Shown piece after piece: positions 45,881-56,042 of a stretch of DNA of 64,000 nt; positions within the stretch are counted from its first letter, which is position 1; each line of letters opens with the position of its first letter. The notes under the pieces were generated by a model. That model did not search any database. It saw only the letters and a list, made by a program, of their open reading frames with translations, and was not told where the DNA came from. The stretch is from Lachnospiraceae bacterium EP-SM-12S-S03 (lineage in GTDB: Bacteria > Bacillota > Clostridia > Lachnospirales > Lachnospiraceae): positions 62,001 to 126,000 of the forward strand of contig JAJBSL010000006.1 of assembly GCA_020540725.1 (NCBI GenBank), in the 5' to 3' direction. The translations under genes and the position numbers were made by a program.

Positions 45881-45910
45881 TATATCACTGATATTATCAA
45901 TGAGCAATAC
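45881..45910 (-). promoter_or_regulatory. Desulfidase promoter with the second copy of the 19-bp site
   Basis: Minus strand TTGCTC and TATACT are separated by 17 nt, and TATATCACTGATATTATCA (plus reading, 45881-45899) fills the spacer. It is identical to the site in the importer promoter 4.6 kb away, which implies co-regulation. Confidence 0.7.
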
Positions 45911-45944
45911 ATTTATACCACTTTTTAATCTTTTAAAATAATAA

Positions 45945-45974
45945 TGGCGAAGTGCTCCTCATAGCACCTCGCCA
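45945..45974 (-). terminator. Terminator after the hydratase gene
   Basis: TGGCGAxGTGC pairs with GCACxTCGCCA. On the minus strand the odd position is a G-U pair, on the plus strand an A/C mismatch, and U-rich sequence follows on the minus strand. So it ends the hydratase transcript. Confidence 0.75.
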
Positions 45975-45981
45975 AACTTTT

Positions 45982-48237
45982 TTATCCTCTATAATAATTG
46001 ATCAGACATCCTTTCAGAATAATCTCTCGCTCCGTATCCGTCATCTCCCCAAGTTTCAATATTATTTCTTTTAACTCATCCCCCACAACATAGGCTTTGA
46101 TCTCGTTTAACTTGTCTTCCACCGCTTTTCTCACATCCGGTACGAAGATGTAATCTCCGTTTTTGAAAGAAAGGGCAGTATGTTCTTCCTCTGTAATAAA
46201 TGGAAGCATTCCCCAGTTGATCAGGTTCGAACGATAACGTTTCGTCGCGTACTCATTGGCAATATTGGCCCATCCGCCAAGCACTTTCTGACAGGATGCT
46301 GCCTGCTCACGGGCAGAACCATCTCCCGGCTTTACTGCAAAAATGGTACTTCCTACACCCAGATTTCCTTCCCCGGCGTTTGGGAACTTTGTATGTACTA
46401 CGCGCATAACCGTCTTCAGTTCCTCCAAAACTTCCAATGGACACTGTCCAGCTTCGATTGCTTTCTGTGCCTTCTGCACTTCTTTCGCACGACCTACATA
46501 TGCAGGATCTTTTCTGGAAAGCGCAAACTGTGCAAGTCCCAATGGATTCGAGCGGTAAGAAGATGTTTCTCCGGAAGGGATCAGTTCATCTGTTGTTGTG
46601 ACCGGATCATGAATTTCAGATACAACCTTCAACACAAGGTTTTCCGGTAATGCAGACATTGCCGGCCAGTCTTTGATGTTCGGACCGAATTTGATTTCCA
46701 CGGACGGATCTGCAACACCCTTACTGTCAAATACACGGTTTGCATAAATGCTTCCGTCAAAATGGTATTTCGGCGCCTTATATTCCCTATCCATCATATC
46801 CTCTGCGGATGTCAGATATCCTTTATTTGCTGCGGTTGCTGCAATGGAACGCGCATCCATCAGTGCAACCGAAGAAATCTGTCCACTCTGAAGCTTAGAA
46901 CCTTCACGGTTCGGGAAGTTTCTTGTGGAATGACGTATGCTGAACGCATTATTTGCCGGCGTGTCTCCCGCACCAAAGCAAGGTCCGCAGAACGCTGTCT
47001 TCACGATCGTTCCTGCTGCCATAAGATCAGCAACTGCACCGTTTTTCACAAGTTCCATATAAATCGGTGTACTTGCCGGATAGACACTAAATGTAAATTC
47101 ATCCGCACCGATATTTTTTCCTTTGATGATCTCCGCCGCCGCACAGATATTTTCAAATCCACCACCGGCACATCCGGCAATGATACCTTGATCTACATAA
47201 AATTTTCCATTTCGAATCTTACTCTGAAGTGAATACTCTACCGCTCCATCCAGACTTATGAGAGCTTTCTGTTCCACATCATGCAAAATGTCCTTCAAGT
47301 TCGCATTCACTTCATCAATCGTGTAAACATTACTTGGATGGAACGGCATGGCAATCATCGGTTTGATCTTACTTAGATCTACATAAACCATTCCGTCATA
47401 GTAAGCAACTGCTCCCGGATTCAATTCTTTATAATCTTCACTTCTTCCATGGATCTCATAAAATTCGCGGATCGTCTCATCTGTTTTCCAGATAGAGGAA
47501 AGACATGTTGTCTCCGTTGTCATAACATCAATTCCAATACGGAAATCCGCACTTAAATTTTCCACACCCGGTCCTACAAATTCCATTACTTTATTGTTCA
47601 CATAGCCATTTGCAAAAACAGCACCGATAATGGCAAGGGCAACATCTTGTGGACCCACACCGATTGACGGCTCGCCATCCAGATATATTCCTACAACTTC
47701 AGGCATTTTAATATCATATGTTTTGCTCAACAACTGTTTTACAAGCTCTGGTCCGCCTTCTCCCATAGCCATTGTTCCAAGGGCTCCATAACGAGTATGA
47801 CTGTCAGACCCTAAGATCATTTTCCCGCCGCCTGCCAGCATTTCTCTTGCAAACTGATGAATGACTGCCTGATGAGGCGGTACATAAACTCCACCATATT
47901 TTTTTGCACAAGTCAGTCCAAACATATGGTCATCCTCGTTGATTGTCCCACCTACCGCACAAAGGCTATTATGGCAGTTTGTGAGAATATATGGCACCGG
48001 GAATTTTTCAAGTCCGGAAGCCCGGGCTGTCTGAATAATTCCTACAAATGTAATATCATGGGAAGTCAGTTTATCGAATCTGATCTGCAGGTGTTCCATG
48101 TCAGATGAAGTATTATGATTCTTCAGAATACTGTATGCGATCGTATTTTTCGCAGCTTCTTCCCGTGAAATCCCTGCTTCTTCTTTTATCTCTGTTCCGT
48201 TTACAAGGTACATGCCTTTGTCATATAATTTTATCAT
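45982..48237 (-). CDS. Aconitase-family hydratase (YbhJ-like)
   Basis: A 751-residue hydratase. The cluster-binding Cys are visible as [11 protein letters not shown], and CGPCFGAGD about 60 residues later. [19 protein letters not shown] and [14 protein letters not shown] are aconitase signatures. The length fits YbhJ-type hydratases, which are uncharacterised. It could work with citrate synthase in citrate-to-isocitrate conversion if it is a true aconitase. It lies 19 nt after a CdaR-like regulator gene and is probably co-transcribed with it. Confidence 0.85.
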   Translation of the reverse strand: MIKLYDKGMYLVNGTEIKEEAGISREEAAKNTIAYSILKNHNTSSDMEHLQIRFDKLTSHDITFVGIIQTARASGLEKFPVPYILTNCHNSLCAVGGTINEDDHMFGLTCAKKYGGVYVPPHQAVIHQFAREMLAGGGKMILGSDSHTRYGALGTMAMGEGGPELVKQLLSKTYDIKMPEVVGIYLDGEPSIGVGPQDVALAIIGAVFANGYVNNKVMEFVGPGVENLSADFRIGIDVMTTETTCLSSIWKTDETIREFYEIHGRSEDYKELNPGAVAYYDGMVYVDLSKIKPMIAMPFHPSNVYTIDEVNANLKDILHDVEQKALISLDGAVEYSLQSKIRNGKFYVDQGIIAGCAGGGFENICAAAEIIKGKNIGADEFTFSVYPASTPIYMELVKNGAVADLMAAGTIVKTAFCGPCFGAGDTPANNAFSIRHSTRNFPNREGSKLQSGQISSVALMDARSIAATAANKGYLTSAEDMMDREYKAPKYHFDGSIYANRVFDSKGVADPSVEIKFGPNIKDWPAMSALPENLVLKVVSEIHDPVTTTDELIPSGETSSYRSNPLGLAQFALSRKDPAYVGRAKEVQKAQKAIEAGQCPLEVLEELKTVMRVVHTKFPNAGEGNLGVGSTIFAVKPGDGSAREQAASCQKVLGGWANIANEYATKRYRSNLINWGMLPFITEEEHTALSFKNGDYIFVPDVRKAVEDKLNEIKAYVVGDELKEIILKLGEMTDTEREIILKGCLINYYRG

Positions 48238-48256
48238 GCCTGATTCCTCCTTCTCC

Positions 48257-49372
48257 CTAGTTGGTATACATTGTAGCTTTATCCTCCGGTGTTTGCAAGG
48301 ATTTCATGTGATTTGCAACCATTAATGCAATTTTAAATGTAAGTGCATCATCAAAAACTCGGACATCAAGCCCTGTTTTCTTCTGAATTTTTTCAAGTCT
48401 GTAAACTAAAGTATTTCTATGTAAAAATAATTGTCTCGCCGTCTCAGAAATATTCAAGTTGTTTTCAAAAAATTTATGCACCGTAGATAATGTTTCCTCA
48501 TCAAACTGCTCCACAGCTTTTCCGGCAAATACCTCTTTCAAGAACATTTCACATAACGAAACCGGAAGCTGATGGATCAATCGTCCGATACCGAGTTCAT
48601 TGTATGCAAGAATATTTTTCTCCTCATAGAAAATCCGACCCACATCCAATGCCATTCCCGCCTCCTTATAGGATTTGGATACTTCCCGTATCTCCGATAC
48701 TATGGTTCCATAAGCCACACGCACATTTACCATGGCCTCTGTATTTACAATATCCACAATAGACTTTGCCACATCATTTAATTCTTTATAGCCTTCCCCA
48801 TCCTCCAGCGCTTTCACAAGAATAATATGTCCTTCATCCACAACAGTTACAAAATCCCTCGTACTTGTGGCATAAATCCCTTTTAATGTTTCAAGAACAA
48901 GATTCTCTTCCGGATTCTTCGGTTCGATCACAATAACTGCTCTTCTCTCTTCAATCGCCACATTCAGTTTTTTTGCACGATTATACACGTCTACAAGAAG
49001 CATGTTATCAAGAAGGAGATTTTGCATGAAATGATTTCGGTTCATTCGTTCCTGGTATGCCTGTATCAATGTTTCAATCTGCTTCACACTCAGTCTTCCG
49101 ATTACTTCTGTTCCCTCTTTTTCCGTGTGGATAACAAGAATATATACTAATTCCTCCTCCATATAAATACAGAAGAAACTCTTTCCTGCCTCTTTTATTT
49201 TTTCCCTCTCGTCCATGTTTTGGATAACTTCCTGGATTTCTCTTCGATCCATTTCACTGATGGATGCAAAGTGTGCGAGACATACTCCTTCCGAATTCCA
49301 TATGGAACAGTTTTCTCCCACAATTTCTCCCATATCTCTCATTGTTTTTTGCAAAACCTGATTTGGTAACAT
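48257..49372 (-). CDS. CdaR-type sugar-diacid-like transcriptional regulator
   Basis: About 371 residues. The N-terminal sensory part resembles the diacid-recognition domain ([20 protein letters not shown]) and the C-terminus carries a PucR-like helix-turn-helix ([19 protein letters not shown], then [19 protein letters not shown]). I start at ATG 49372; the frame begins upstream with TTG. It is likely to control the downstream hydratase, with carboxylic acids as possible signals. Confidence 0.85.
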   Translation of the reverse strand: MLPNQVLQKTMRDMGEIVGENCSIWNSEGVCLAHFASISEMDRREIQEVIQNMDEREKIKEAGKSFFCIYMEEELVYILVIHTEKEGTEVIGRLSVKQIETLIQAYQERMNRNHFMQNLLLDNMLLVDVYNRAKKLNVAIEERRAVIVIEPKNPEENLVLETLKGIYATSTRDFVTVVDEGHIILVKALEDGEGYKELNDVAKSIVDIVNTEAMVNVRVAYGTIVSEIREVSKSYKEAGMALDVGRIFYEEKNILAYNELGIGRLIHQLPVSLCEMFLKEVFAGKAVEQFDEETLSTVHKFFENNLNISETARQLFLHRNTLVYRLEKIQKKTGLDVRVFDDALTFKIALMVANHMKSLQTPEDKATMYTN

Positions 49373-49448
49373 CTCCGCCACTTCCTTTTCCCATAAACTG
49401 TTCAATCATAAATTCTATTGGTATGTTCTATGATTTCCTATACAAAGT

Positions 49449-49471
49449 GAGGGAAGCATAACGCTTCCCTC
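49449..49471 (-). terminator. Probable terminator after pgi
   Basis: Stem GAGGGAAGC/GCTTCCCTC with a 5-nt loop, located 13 nt downstream of the pgi stop on the minus strand. The T tract is weak on both strands. Confidence 0.6.
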
Positions 49472-49484
49472 TTTCTGTCAAAAA

Positions 49485-50834
49485 TTATAATCTCTTTAAT
49501 AATTCTTCTCTCTCAGCCTCAAATCCCGGTTTCCCAAGAAGTGCAAACATGTTCTTCTTGTAACTTTCTACACCTGGCTGGTTAAACGGATTCACTCCTA
49601 ATAAGTATCCACTTACTCCACATGCAAATTCAAAGAAGTAGAATAACTGTCCGAGGTAATATTCATTCTGCTCCGGAATGTTCACCATCAAGTTCGGCAC
49701 ATTTCCGTCTGTATGTGCAAGGATCGTTCCGTTCATTGCACTCTTATTTACGAAATCAACAGTCTTGCCTGCAAGGTAATTGAGTCCGTCCAGATCAACC
49801 GGCTCTTCCTTAAGTACAACTTCTTCTGTTGACTTCTCCACATTTAATACTGTCTCATATAAAATGCGGTTTCCATCCTGGATGAACTGTCCCATAGAAT
49901 GAAGATCTGTTGTCAGATCAACGGATGCAGGGAAAATACCTTTCTGGTCTTTACCTTCACTCTCACCGTACAACTGCTTCCACCACTCGGAAACGTAGTG
50001 AAGACTTGGCTCATAGTTGGCAAGAACTTCGATTGTCTTTCCTTTACGTAATAAAATGTTACGAACTGCCGCATATTTTAATGCATCATTTTCTTCAAAG
50101 TCACTCTCAAGAGCAAGCTTTCTTCCTGCCTGTGCTCCTTCCATCAGTTTATTGATATCCGCACCGCTCACTGCAATCGGAAGAAGACCAACCGCTGTAA
50201 GAACTGAGAAACGTCCTCCCACATCATCCGGAACTACAAAGCTTTCATATCCTTCTTCTGTCGCAAGGCTCTTCAGTGATCCTCTTGCCTTGTCTGTTGT
50301 TGCATAAATTCTCTTAGCTGCCTCTTCTTTTCCATACTTCTGTTCCAGTAATTCTTTGAATACACGGAATGCAATAGCCGGCTCAGTTGTTGTCCCTGAT
50401 TTTGAAATCATATTGATCGAGAAGTCTCTGTCTCCAATTACATCAATCAAGTGTCTGATATATGTACTGCTGATGCTGTTACCAACGTAGTAAATCTCCG
50501 GTGTCTTTCTGATTTCTTTGGAAACCATATTGTAGAAGCTGTGTCTTAAGAACTCGATTGCAGCTCTTGCTCCAAGATAAGAACCACCGATTCCAATGAC
50601 TAACAATACCTCTGAATCACTCTGAATCTTCTCTGCCGCTTTCTGGATACGAGCAAACTCTTCTTTATCATAATCTACCGGTAAATCGATCCATCCTAAG
50701 AAATCATTGCCGGCACCTTCTTTGCTTACAAGTAAATCTTTCGCATCTACAGCAAGCTTTTTCATATAATCAACCTCATGCTCACTGATGAATGATAATG
50801 CTTTTGAATAATCAAATGTTACTTTGTCTGCCAT
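49485..50834 (-). CDS. pgi: Glucose-6-phosphate isomerase
   Basis: A 449-residue enzyme, matching Firmicutes PGI. It interconverts glucose-6-phosphate and fructose-6-phosphate. Motifs: [21 protein letters not shown] and [14 protein letters not shown] in the first SIS domain, [20 protein letters not shown] (PGI signature), and [20 protein letters not shown] with NPFNQPGVE near the end. Confidence 0.96.
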   Translation of the reverse strand: MADKVTFDYSKALSFISEHEVDYMKKLAVDAKDLLVSKEGAGNDFLGWIDLPVDYDKEEFARIQKAAEKIQSDSEVLLVIGIGGSYLGARAAIEFLRHSFYNMVSKEIRKTPEIYYVGNSISSTYIRHLIDVIGDRDFSINMISKSGTTTEPAIAFRVFKELLEQKYGKEEAAKRIYATTDKARGSLKSLATEEGYESFVVPDDVGGRFSVLTAVGLLPIAVSGADINKLMEGAQAGRKLALESDFEENDALKYAAVRNILLRKGKTIEVLANYEPSLHYVSEWWKQLYGESEGKDQKGIFPASVDLTTDLHSMGQFIQDGNRILYETVLNVEKSTEEVVLKEEPVDLDGLNYLAGKTVDFVNKSAMNGTILAHTDGNVPNLMVNIPEQNEYYLGQLFYFFEFACGVSGYLLGVNPFNQPGVESYKKNMFALLGKPGFEAEREELLKRL

Positions 50835-50941
50835 GATACCAATCCTCTCTGATAAAAATATCTGTATATTTTCTATTCATAAAGTTTTCTCTGCTGCCAA
50901 AACTCTATATACTGATATCTTATCAAACGACGAAATATTTA

Positions 50942-51820
50942 TCAAGCTAAAAACTCTTCTAATATCTCTCTTAGAATCACTTCCTGTGGAATTCTCCTCT
51001 CCTGTTCCGGTTCCGTTTCACATTTCTTATCCTTATCTGCTTCTACAGATTTTTCACTTACTGTCTCCTCTTTGTTAAGCTCAATATTTTTGATTTCCGG
51101 CTGCAAACATTCTTCTGGCTCCATTTCCGGTTCCGGTATTTTGTTTTCCTCCATCTCCGGTTTTTGTACTTCGTCGGATATTTTGAGTTCTTTCATTTCC
51201 GGATCCCGATTATGTACATCCTGTTCCATGACTTCCTCTTTTGCGGCCTCCACAATGGTTTCATTCATTACATTTTCCATTCTCTGATATTTCAAAGCCT
51301 GTTGTTTACTGTATCGTGGCGCACATATATTTTCCAGATAATCGATCATATACGTTTTCACCACCTCAAGCTGATGCTCCTCATCTGAAGAAATGCGGAC
51401 AAGAAACATCAGAACCATGGCCGCTCCTCCAATCGCACCATAGCGGAACGTACTTTCCTCCATTCCGGCTTGTCCATAACTTACAAACACTCCGGCAAGG
51501 CCTAATATTCCCAACAGCCATACGCTCTGTTTCACAAAATATCTGTATGTATGTAACCGTAATCCAAAAACTCTGTATTCGTAAAGATACTTTTCCACAA
51601 AAGCACCTACATTATCCACTCTGTCACTTAGCATAAACGCATGTTCAAACTTTGCCTTTACAAGCTTCATCAGCTTTTGACTGCTCTTTCCCATTTTCCC
51701 TGCTGCTCTTACAAGTCTCTTTAGTGTAAACGCTGTAATAATCTTACAAATAATACCTGCCCCTGCAACTACTCCCATCACCCAGAAAATTGCATAGGAA
51801 TTCATAATTGTTTCTAACAT
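50942..51820 (-). CDS. Membrane protein of unknown function with acidic C-terminal tail
   Basis: About 292 residues; I do not recognise a family. One helix near the N-terminus (about 8-30, IFWVMGVVAGAGIICKIITA) and a pair near 98-145 are followed by a cytoplasmic region and a tail rich in Glu, Lys and Pro (EMEENKIPEPEMEPEECLQP). Start at MLETIM after GAAGGAGGG. It is transcribed with pgi-flanking genes but shows no obvious functional link. Confidence 0.75.
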   Translation of the reverse strand: MLETIMNSYAIFWVMGVVAGAGIICKIITAFTLKRLVRAAGKMGKSSQKLMKLVKAKFEHAFMLSDRVDNVGAFVEKYLYEYRVFGLRLHTYRYFVKQSVWLLGILGLAGVFVSYGQAGMEESTFRYGAIGGAAMVLMFLVRISSDEEHQLEVVKTYMIDYLENICAPRYSKQQALKYQRMENVMNETIVEAAKEEVMEQDVHNRDPEMKELKISDEVQKPEMEENKIPEPEMEPEECLQPEIKNIELNKEETVSEKSVEADKDKKCETEPEQERRIPQEVILREILEEFLA

Positions 51821-51966
51821 ATAGAAAACCCTCCTTCTTTTCATTAACGTCATTATAGCGTAATTCCAAGAAGGAGGGCGAAAATTCGTTCTACATATTT
51901 CTACATAAATACGGCATTCGACACTTATATCGTTTCCGGTTCATTTCTATTTTCTATAGCATTTTC

Positions 51967-52659
51967 TTACATTGCCGCAAGCAGACCTTTCACAAGCCTT
52001 GAAGAATGGAGAATTGCCATCTTTTCAAATGTCGGATAGTCCATTTCCGCACTATTGTCAGCTTTGTCCGAAATAGCACGAATAATGACACACGAAACTT
52101 TATTCAGATATGCGGCATGGGCAATGGCAGCACCTTCCATCTCTGTGCATTTTGCTCCAAACGTACTCACCAGATGTTCCTTGATCTCCTTAGAAGAAAT
52201 AAACTGATCCCCACTTACGATTCTTCCTGTAAATGTTTGAATATCCGGATTCGTCTCTTCATTTACTTTACGCGCAAGCTCTACAAGTTTTTCGTCTGCC
52301 GGGAATGAAAAGGTATCCATATTTGGCACCTGTCCAAGCGGATCTCCAAATATGGTTGTATCCATGTCGTGCTGCACCGCATCCGTAGAAATCACCATAT
52401 CTCCGATATCAATCTGTGCATCAAGAGATCCCGCGATTCCTGTATTAATCAGAATCTCCACCTGAAATACATCTACAAGTATCTGCGCACAAAGTGCCGC
52501 ATTCACCTTCCCAATTCCACTCTGCACCACTACAACGTCTTTTCCACAAAGTTGCCCTTTGTGAAACCGCATTCCGGCCTTCTCTATAATCTCTTCTGCT
52601 TTCATTTCTTTCTGCAATAATGCCACTTCATCGGCCATTGCTCCTATTATTCCTATCAT
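51967..52659 (-). CDS. mtnN: 5'-methylthioadenosine/S-adenosylhomocysteine nucleosidase
   Basis: About 230 residues. It cleaves adenine from MTA and SAH. Motifs: IGIIGAMADEVALL, INTGIAGSLDAQIDIGDMVIS, GRIVSGDQFI, and MEGAAIAHAAY with the catalytic/ribose-binding Glu, then VIIRAISDKAD with the catalytic Asp. Start at 52659 after GAGGAGAAAAATT. Confidence 0.95.
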   Translation of the reverse strand: MIGIIGAMADEVALLQKEMKAEEIIEKAGMRFHKGQLCGKDVVVVQSGIGKVNAALCAQILVDVFQVEILINTGIAGSLDAQIDIGDMVISTDAVQHDMDTTIFGDPLGQVPNMDTFSFPADEKLVELARKVNEETNPDIQTFTGRIVSGDQFISSKEIKEHLVSTFGAKCTEMEGAAIAHAAYLNKVSCVIIRAISDKADNSAEMDYPTFEKMAILHSSRLVKGLLAAM

Positions 52660-52844
52660 AATTTTTCTCCTCATGTGTTTTACTCGTTATTTTCGAACAT
52701 CTCTTTTTAGTATAACAGATGATATGACTGATTTTCTATAACTTATATCATTTTTTTCTATAAGATGCAACATAGATTTTTTTCAAAACTTCTGTTATAC
52801 TTACTCTGTCAAAAAAATTTACTATTATTTTTAAGGAGGCAGAC

Positions 52845-53087
52845 ATGGACTATCAAACACATGGCGTATGTTCCAAAAATATTTCTTTTGATATCAAAGA
52901 CGGCAAAGTATACAATGTACACTTTACAGGCGGATGTAACGGGAATCTGCAGGGAATCGGCAAACTTGTAGAAGGCATGCCGGTCGAAGAAGTCATTACC
53001 CGCGTGGAAGGAATCAAATGCGGACCAAAAGCAACATCCTGCCCGGATCAGTTAGCCCAGGCATTAAAAGAGGCTGTAGAAAGATAA
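52845..53087 (+). CDS. TSCPD domain protein (TIGR03905)
   Basis: An 80-residue protein with YQTHGVCSKNISFDI, FTGGCNGNLQGIGKLVEG and CGPKATSCPDQLAQAL, the conserved Cys pattern of the TSCPD domain, which also occurs at the C-terminus of some ribonucleotide reductases. The stand-alone form has unknown function. Ribosome site AAGGAGG. Its stop codon lies in the loop of its terminator. Confidence 0.93.
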   Translation: MDYQTHGVCSKNISFDIKDGKVYNVHFTGGCNGNLQGIGKLVEGMPVEEVITRVEGIKCGPKATSCPDQLAQALKEAVER

Positions 53088-53107
53088 CTCTTTCTACGGC
53101 TTTTTTA
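53073..53107 (+). terminator. Terminator overlapping the end of the TSCPD gene
   Basis: Stem GCTGTAGAAAG (53073-53083) with CTTTCTACGGC (53090-53100), loop ATAACT, then TTTTTTT. The TAA stop (53085-53087) is in the loop, so the last codons form part of the stem. Confidence 0.85.
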
Positions 53108-53244
53108 TTGGATCCATTTCCCTCCCCATACACTTGTGATGTTCGCTTCCATAAATGGTATTCAATTCGGATATATAATTTCCAGTATTTACCTGTTATA
53201 TTTTCATAAAAATACAGTATACTGTAAGAGTAATTCTATAAAAG

Positions 53245-53264
53245 GATCGTGCAACTGCACAATC
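53245..53264. repeat. Palindrome unit related to those at 15683 and 32896
   Basis: GATCGTGCAACTGCACAATC, a hairpin with one mismatch, followed by TCCGC. Shorter than the other two copies and without the CGCGCG tail. Confidence 0.5.
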
Positions 53265-53342
53265 TCCGCACAAAAAGACAGGACCGGCACGAATGCCAGT
53301 CCCAAAGAAATGTATATGATGAAAAAAATATGAAACCCTCCT

Positions 53343-53475
53343 GGGAAGCTGTTGCAACCATTGCAAAAACTTCAATCGGATAACTTTTATATGTGATGTT
53401 AAAAGTCCGGAAAGAAACGCAAACTAGATTCCGATCCGATTGCCTGACCGCTGCAATGGTTGCAACAGCCTCCCC
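53343..53475 (-). ncRNA. Candidate structured RNA downstream of the DUF6147 gene
   Basis: On the minus strand: a long outer stem (GCTGTTGCAACCATTGCA perfectly matched, plus GGGA/TCCC with a G-U pair), an internal loop, a 9-bp stem CAATCGGAT/ATCCGATTG, and inside it two hairpins, CGGAA/TTCCG and ACTTTTA/TAAAAGT. This is a three-way junction. The G-U pair on this strand is an A/C mismatch on the other, so the RNA probably reads minus. A T run follows (about 53323-53331). It lies in the 3' region of the DUF6147 transcript. It could also be a miniature inverted-repeat element. Confidence 0.55.
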
Positions 53476-53489
53476 GGAATGGTTCTAGC

Positions 53490-53963
53490 CTAGCTTACAT
53501 ATAGAGCATCTGTATCGGATGTTCCCCTATCTGAATTTGCATTGTGAATCGAAATCACCCGATAATAATATCCTCTCGGCACTGTCAATGTCTTTGACGT
53601 TGTAAGGGAATACGCATTTGCTTTGGATGCTGTCCAGGATGTGTAACTGACCCAGTTCCCATTTACAAGCCGTTCCACTCTTACTGATACTTTGATATTG
53701 GAAACCTGTTTCTGCGCAATGGTGGTTGCTCCAACTGTAATTTTTCCTGTGCCTGCCCTTACAATTTTGGAACTTCCTGTCTGCAGATACTGTCCTCTTG
53801 CTTCAGGATCCATTTCTCCGACAGACTCCTCCGCATCATTTAAAAGAACAGAACCATCTACCATGGATTCTTCTGCTGCCCTTACTGTCTCCGACGGAAT
53901 TGCCGTAAATACACCAACCGTCATTACCATAACTGTCATAATTGCTACTAATTTTTTCTTCAT
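53490..53963 (-). CDS. DUF6147 secreted protein
   Basis: 157 residues with a signal peptide (MKKKLVAIMTVMVMTVGVFT) and probable cleavage near AVRAAEE-like VRAAEES. The body (VSVRVERLVNGNWVSYTSW, RGYYYRVISIHN) looks like a beta-sandwich and matches the DUF6147 family known from Clostridia; function unknown. Good ribosome site AAAGGAGGAG. Transcribed with the anti-sigma-like gene about 65 nt upstream. Confidence 0.85.
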   Translation of the reverse strand: MKKKLVAIMTVMVMTVGVFTAIPSETVRAAEESMVDGSVLLNDAEESVGEMDPEARGQYLQTGSSKIVRAGTGKITVGATTIAQKQVSNIKVSVRVERLVNGNWVSYTSWTASKANAYSLTTSKTLTVPRGYYYRVISIHNANSDRGTSDTDALYVS

Positions 53964-54028
53964 TTTTCTCCTCCTTTAAAAGCCTCTATAATATATACAA
54001 ATTTGAAGAGAAAAACTTACGGCTATTT

Positions 54029-54871
54029 TTAAAAAAAGTTTAAATTTTTTACAACTTTTTCAAAATCTTCCCGATTCATAATGCCTGTAAGGAAATATTG
54101 GCTATCTTTGTACATAAATTGCGCTGAATACTCCAATTCTCCTGTATCTTGAATTTCATACTCAGAAATCATAATATTTGTTTCTGCTAATTTAATGACA
54201 TATTCCTGACGTAAATTGTCTTGAATTACCATACCATTAGAACTTTCTGCATATGGGAATACAATTCTATAAGATAAAACTTTTTCTTCTACTAAATAAT
54301 AAAAAATCGCTTCCTGTAGTTCTTGATCTAATTGCATCTCTAAAAATCTTGTATTCTCTGGAACTTCAGATAGTCGAACCACTTTTGTTCCAAATACTTT
54401 TTCAATCTCTGCATATGCTTTATGCTCTGTCGATCCTCCTGCCGATTCTATTTCATCCGTGTTCACATATGTCTTCTCACTGCCACCAAAGTTTTTTTCA
54501 AATACATCAACTATAATCTTTTTCCCGCCTACACTTGTCATTCCGATACCAACTACCATCACAAGTACTGCTGCCAGCATGACCCACACTTTGCGTTTCT
54601 TTTGTCTATAAACTACCACCTTCTTTTCGGATTGTTCCTGCATCTCTCTTCCAAGGCGAAGGGCTTCTCTGTCTTTCTCGGACAATCCTTCCACTGCTTT
54701 TTCTTCCTCATATTTTCGAATTCTCTCCGCAAGCCTCTTGTGTACTTCCTCCGGTACTTCCACATCATGAAGTCCTGCTGAATCCTTCATCATTTCTCTA
54801 ACTGTGTCTGCTTCTTTCTGCAATTCTTCCTCAGAAAGACTTGTCATTGACTCTCTTCCTTTTTCCATCAT
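54029..54871 (-). CDS. Membrane protein with DUF4367-like domain, probable anti-sigma factor
   Basis: 280 residues, cytoplasmic N-terminus (about 1-85, charged), one membrane helix near 90-110 (VWVMLAAVLVMVVGIGM) and an extracellular part ending in a DUF4367-like domain. This is the layout of many ECF anti-sigma factors in Clostridia. Either the first ATG pair (54871) or the later ATG at 54847 could be the start; both have purine-rich sites. The ECF sigma gene is 1.2 kb away behind murG. Confidence 0.7.
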   Translation of the reverse strand: MMEKGRESMTSLSEEELQKEADTVREMMKDSAGLHDVEVPEEVHKRLAERIRKYEEEKAVEGLSEKDREALRLGREMQEQSEKKVVVYRQKKRKVWVMLAAVLVMVVGIGMTSVGGKKIIVDVFEKNFGGSEKTYVNTDEIESAGGSTEHKAYAEIEKVFGTKVVRLSEVPENTRFLEMQLDQELQEAIFYYLVEEKVLSYRIVFPYAESSNGMVIQDNLRQEYVIKLAETNIMISEYEIQDTGELEYSAQFMYKDSQYFLTGIMNREDFEKVVKNLNFF

Positions 54872-54960
54872 TAAAACCTCATCTTCTGTTGCATTTTCCT
54901 TGACCTTTATTTCAAATCTGTTTAATATAAATCATAGAGATTGAATTTCGGAGGGAAATT

Positions 54961-56025
54961 ATGAAACGAATTATACTTACAGGGGGCGGTACCGCCGGTC
55001 ACGTCACCCCTAACATTGCTTTGCTACCACGTTTAAAAGAACTTAATTACGATATTCACTATATTGGTTCCTACCATGGCATTGAAAAAGAGCTGATCGA
55101 ACAATTTGATATTCCATATCACGGAATCTCATCCGGTAAGCTCCGTCGTTATTTCAGCCTGAAAAACTTTACAGACCCGTTCCGCATTGTCAAAGGACTT
55201 GCGGAAGCCGATAAACTAATTAAAACCTTAAAACCTGACGTCATATTCTCGAAGGGCGGTTTTGTATCTGTTCCTGTAGTCATGGCCGGAAAACGCCGCC
55301 ATGTTCCTACCATCATCCATGAATCCGATATGACACCCGGACTTGCCAACAAGCTATCCATCCCTTCCGCTACGAAAGTATGCTGTAACTTCCCGGAGAC
55401 TCTTGAACATCTTCCTAAGGACAAAGCTGTCTTAACCGGTTCTCCTATCCGTCAGGAATTATTATCCGGCAACAAAGTAGCAGCCCTTGACTTCTGCGGG
55501 TTCACATCCGATAAACCTGTCGTTCTTGTCATAGGCGGAAGTCTTGGCTCCGTTGCAGTAAATAACGCTGTGCGTGCAATCCTGCCTGAGCTTCTGAAAG
55601 ACTTCCAGCTCATCCACTTATGCGGCAAAGGCAAAGTAGATGAATCCTTAAAAGATTTAAAAGGCTATGTACAATTTGAATATGTACAGAATGAACTGAA
55701 AGACATGTTTGCTCTTACAGATGTGATTATCTCACGTGCCGGAGCAAATGCAATTTGCGAAATTGCTGCTCTTCGCAAACCAAATCTTCTGATTCCTCTT
55801 TCTGCAAGCGCAAGCCGCGGCGATCAGATTCTGAATGCCCGCTCTTTCGAACGTCAGGGATTTAGCATTGTAATTGAAGAAGAAGAACTTACCAATGATA
55901 AACTTCTTTCTTCCATCCGAAATCTATATGATAATCGTGAGACTTATATCAAGGCCATGGGTCAGTCTGGACAACAGAATTCCATTGACACCATCATTGG
56001 TCTGATAGAAAATGCTTCTAAATAA
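54961..56025 (+). CDS. murG: UDP-N-acetylglucosamine:lipid pyrophosphate transferase
   Basis: A 354-residue GT28 glycosyltransferase. It adds GlcNAc to lipid I to form lipid II at the inner face of the membrane. Motifs: GGGTAGHVTPNIALL, LVIGGSLGSVAVNNAV and ISRAGANAICEIAALRKPNLLIPL. Ribosome site GGAGGG. It lies alone, away from a division cluster, and interrupts the ECF/anti-sigma pair on the other strand. Confidence 0.93.
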   Translation: MKRIILTGGGTAGHVTPNIALLPRLKELNYDIHYIGSYHGIEKELIEQFDIPYHGISSGKLRRYFSLKNFTDPFRIVKGLAEADKLIKTLKPDVIFSKGGFVSVPVVMAGKRRHVPTIIHESDMTPGLANKLSIPSATKVCCNFPETLEHLPKDKAVLTGSPIRQELLSGNKVAALDFCGFTSDKPVVLVIGGSLGSVAVNNAVRAILPELLKDFQLIHLCGKGKVDESLKDLKGYVQFEYVQNELKDMFALTDVIISRAGANAICEIAALRKPNLLIPLSASASRGDQILNARSFERQGFSIVIEEEELTNDKLLSSIRNLYDNRETYIKAMGQSGQQNSIDTIIGLIENASK

Positions 56026-56042
56026 TTTTAAATTTATTTCAT

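Larger units (their letters stand above)
53108..53489. other. Intergenic region with hairpins and a folded element
   Basis: Over 380 nt. It contains a palindrome unit related to that at 15683 (53245-53264), a GGAC/GTCC hairpin (53281-53302) and the complex folded element 53343-53475. No gene was found; small frames lack ribosome sites. Confidence 0.7.

Noticed and set aside
46180..46650. 156-codon plus-strand frame inside the hydratase gene
   Set aside because: Antisense to conserved aconitase-type sequence; no start signal.
53343..53475. The folded element as another invertible segment
   Set aside because: The interior is itself palindromic and no start codon or promoter lies between the arms, so inversion would have little effect.
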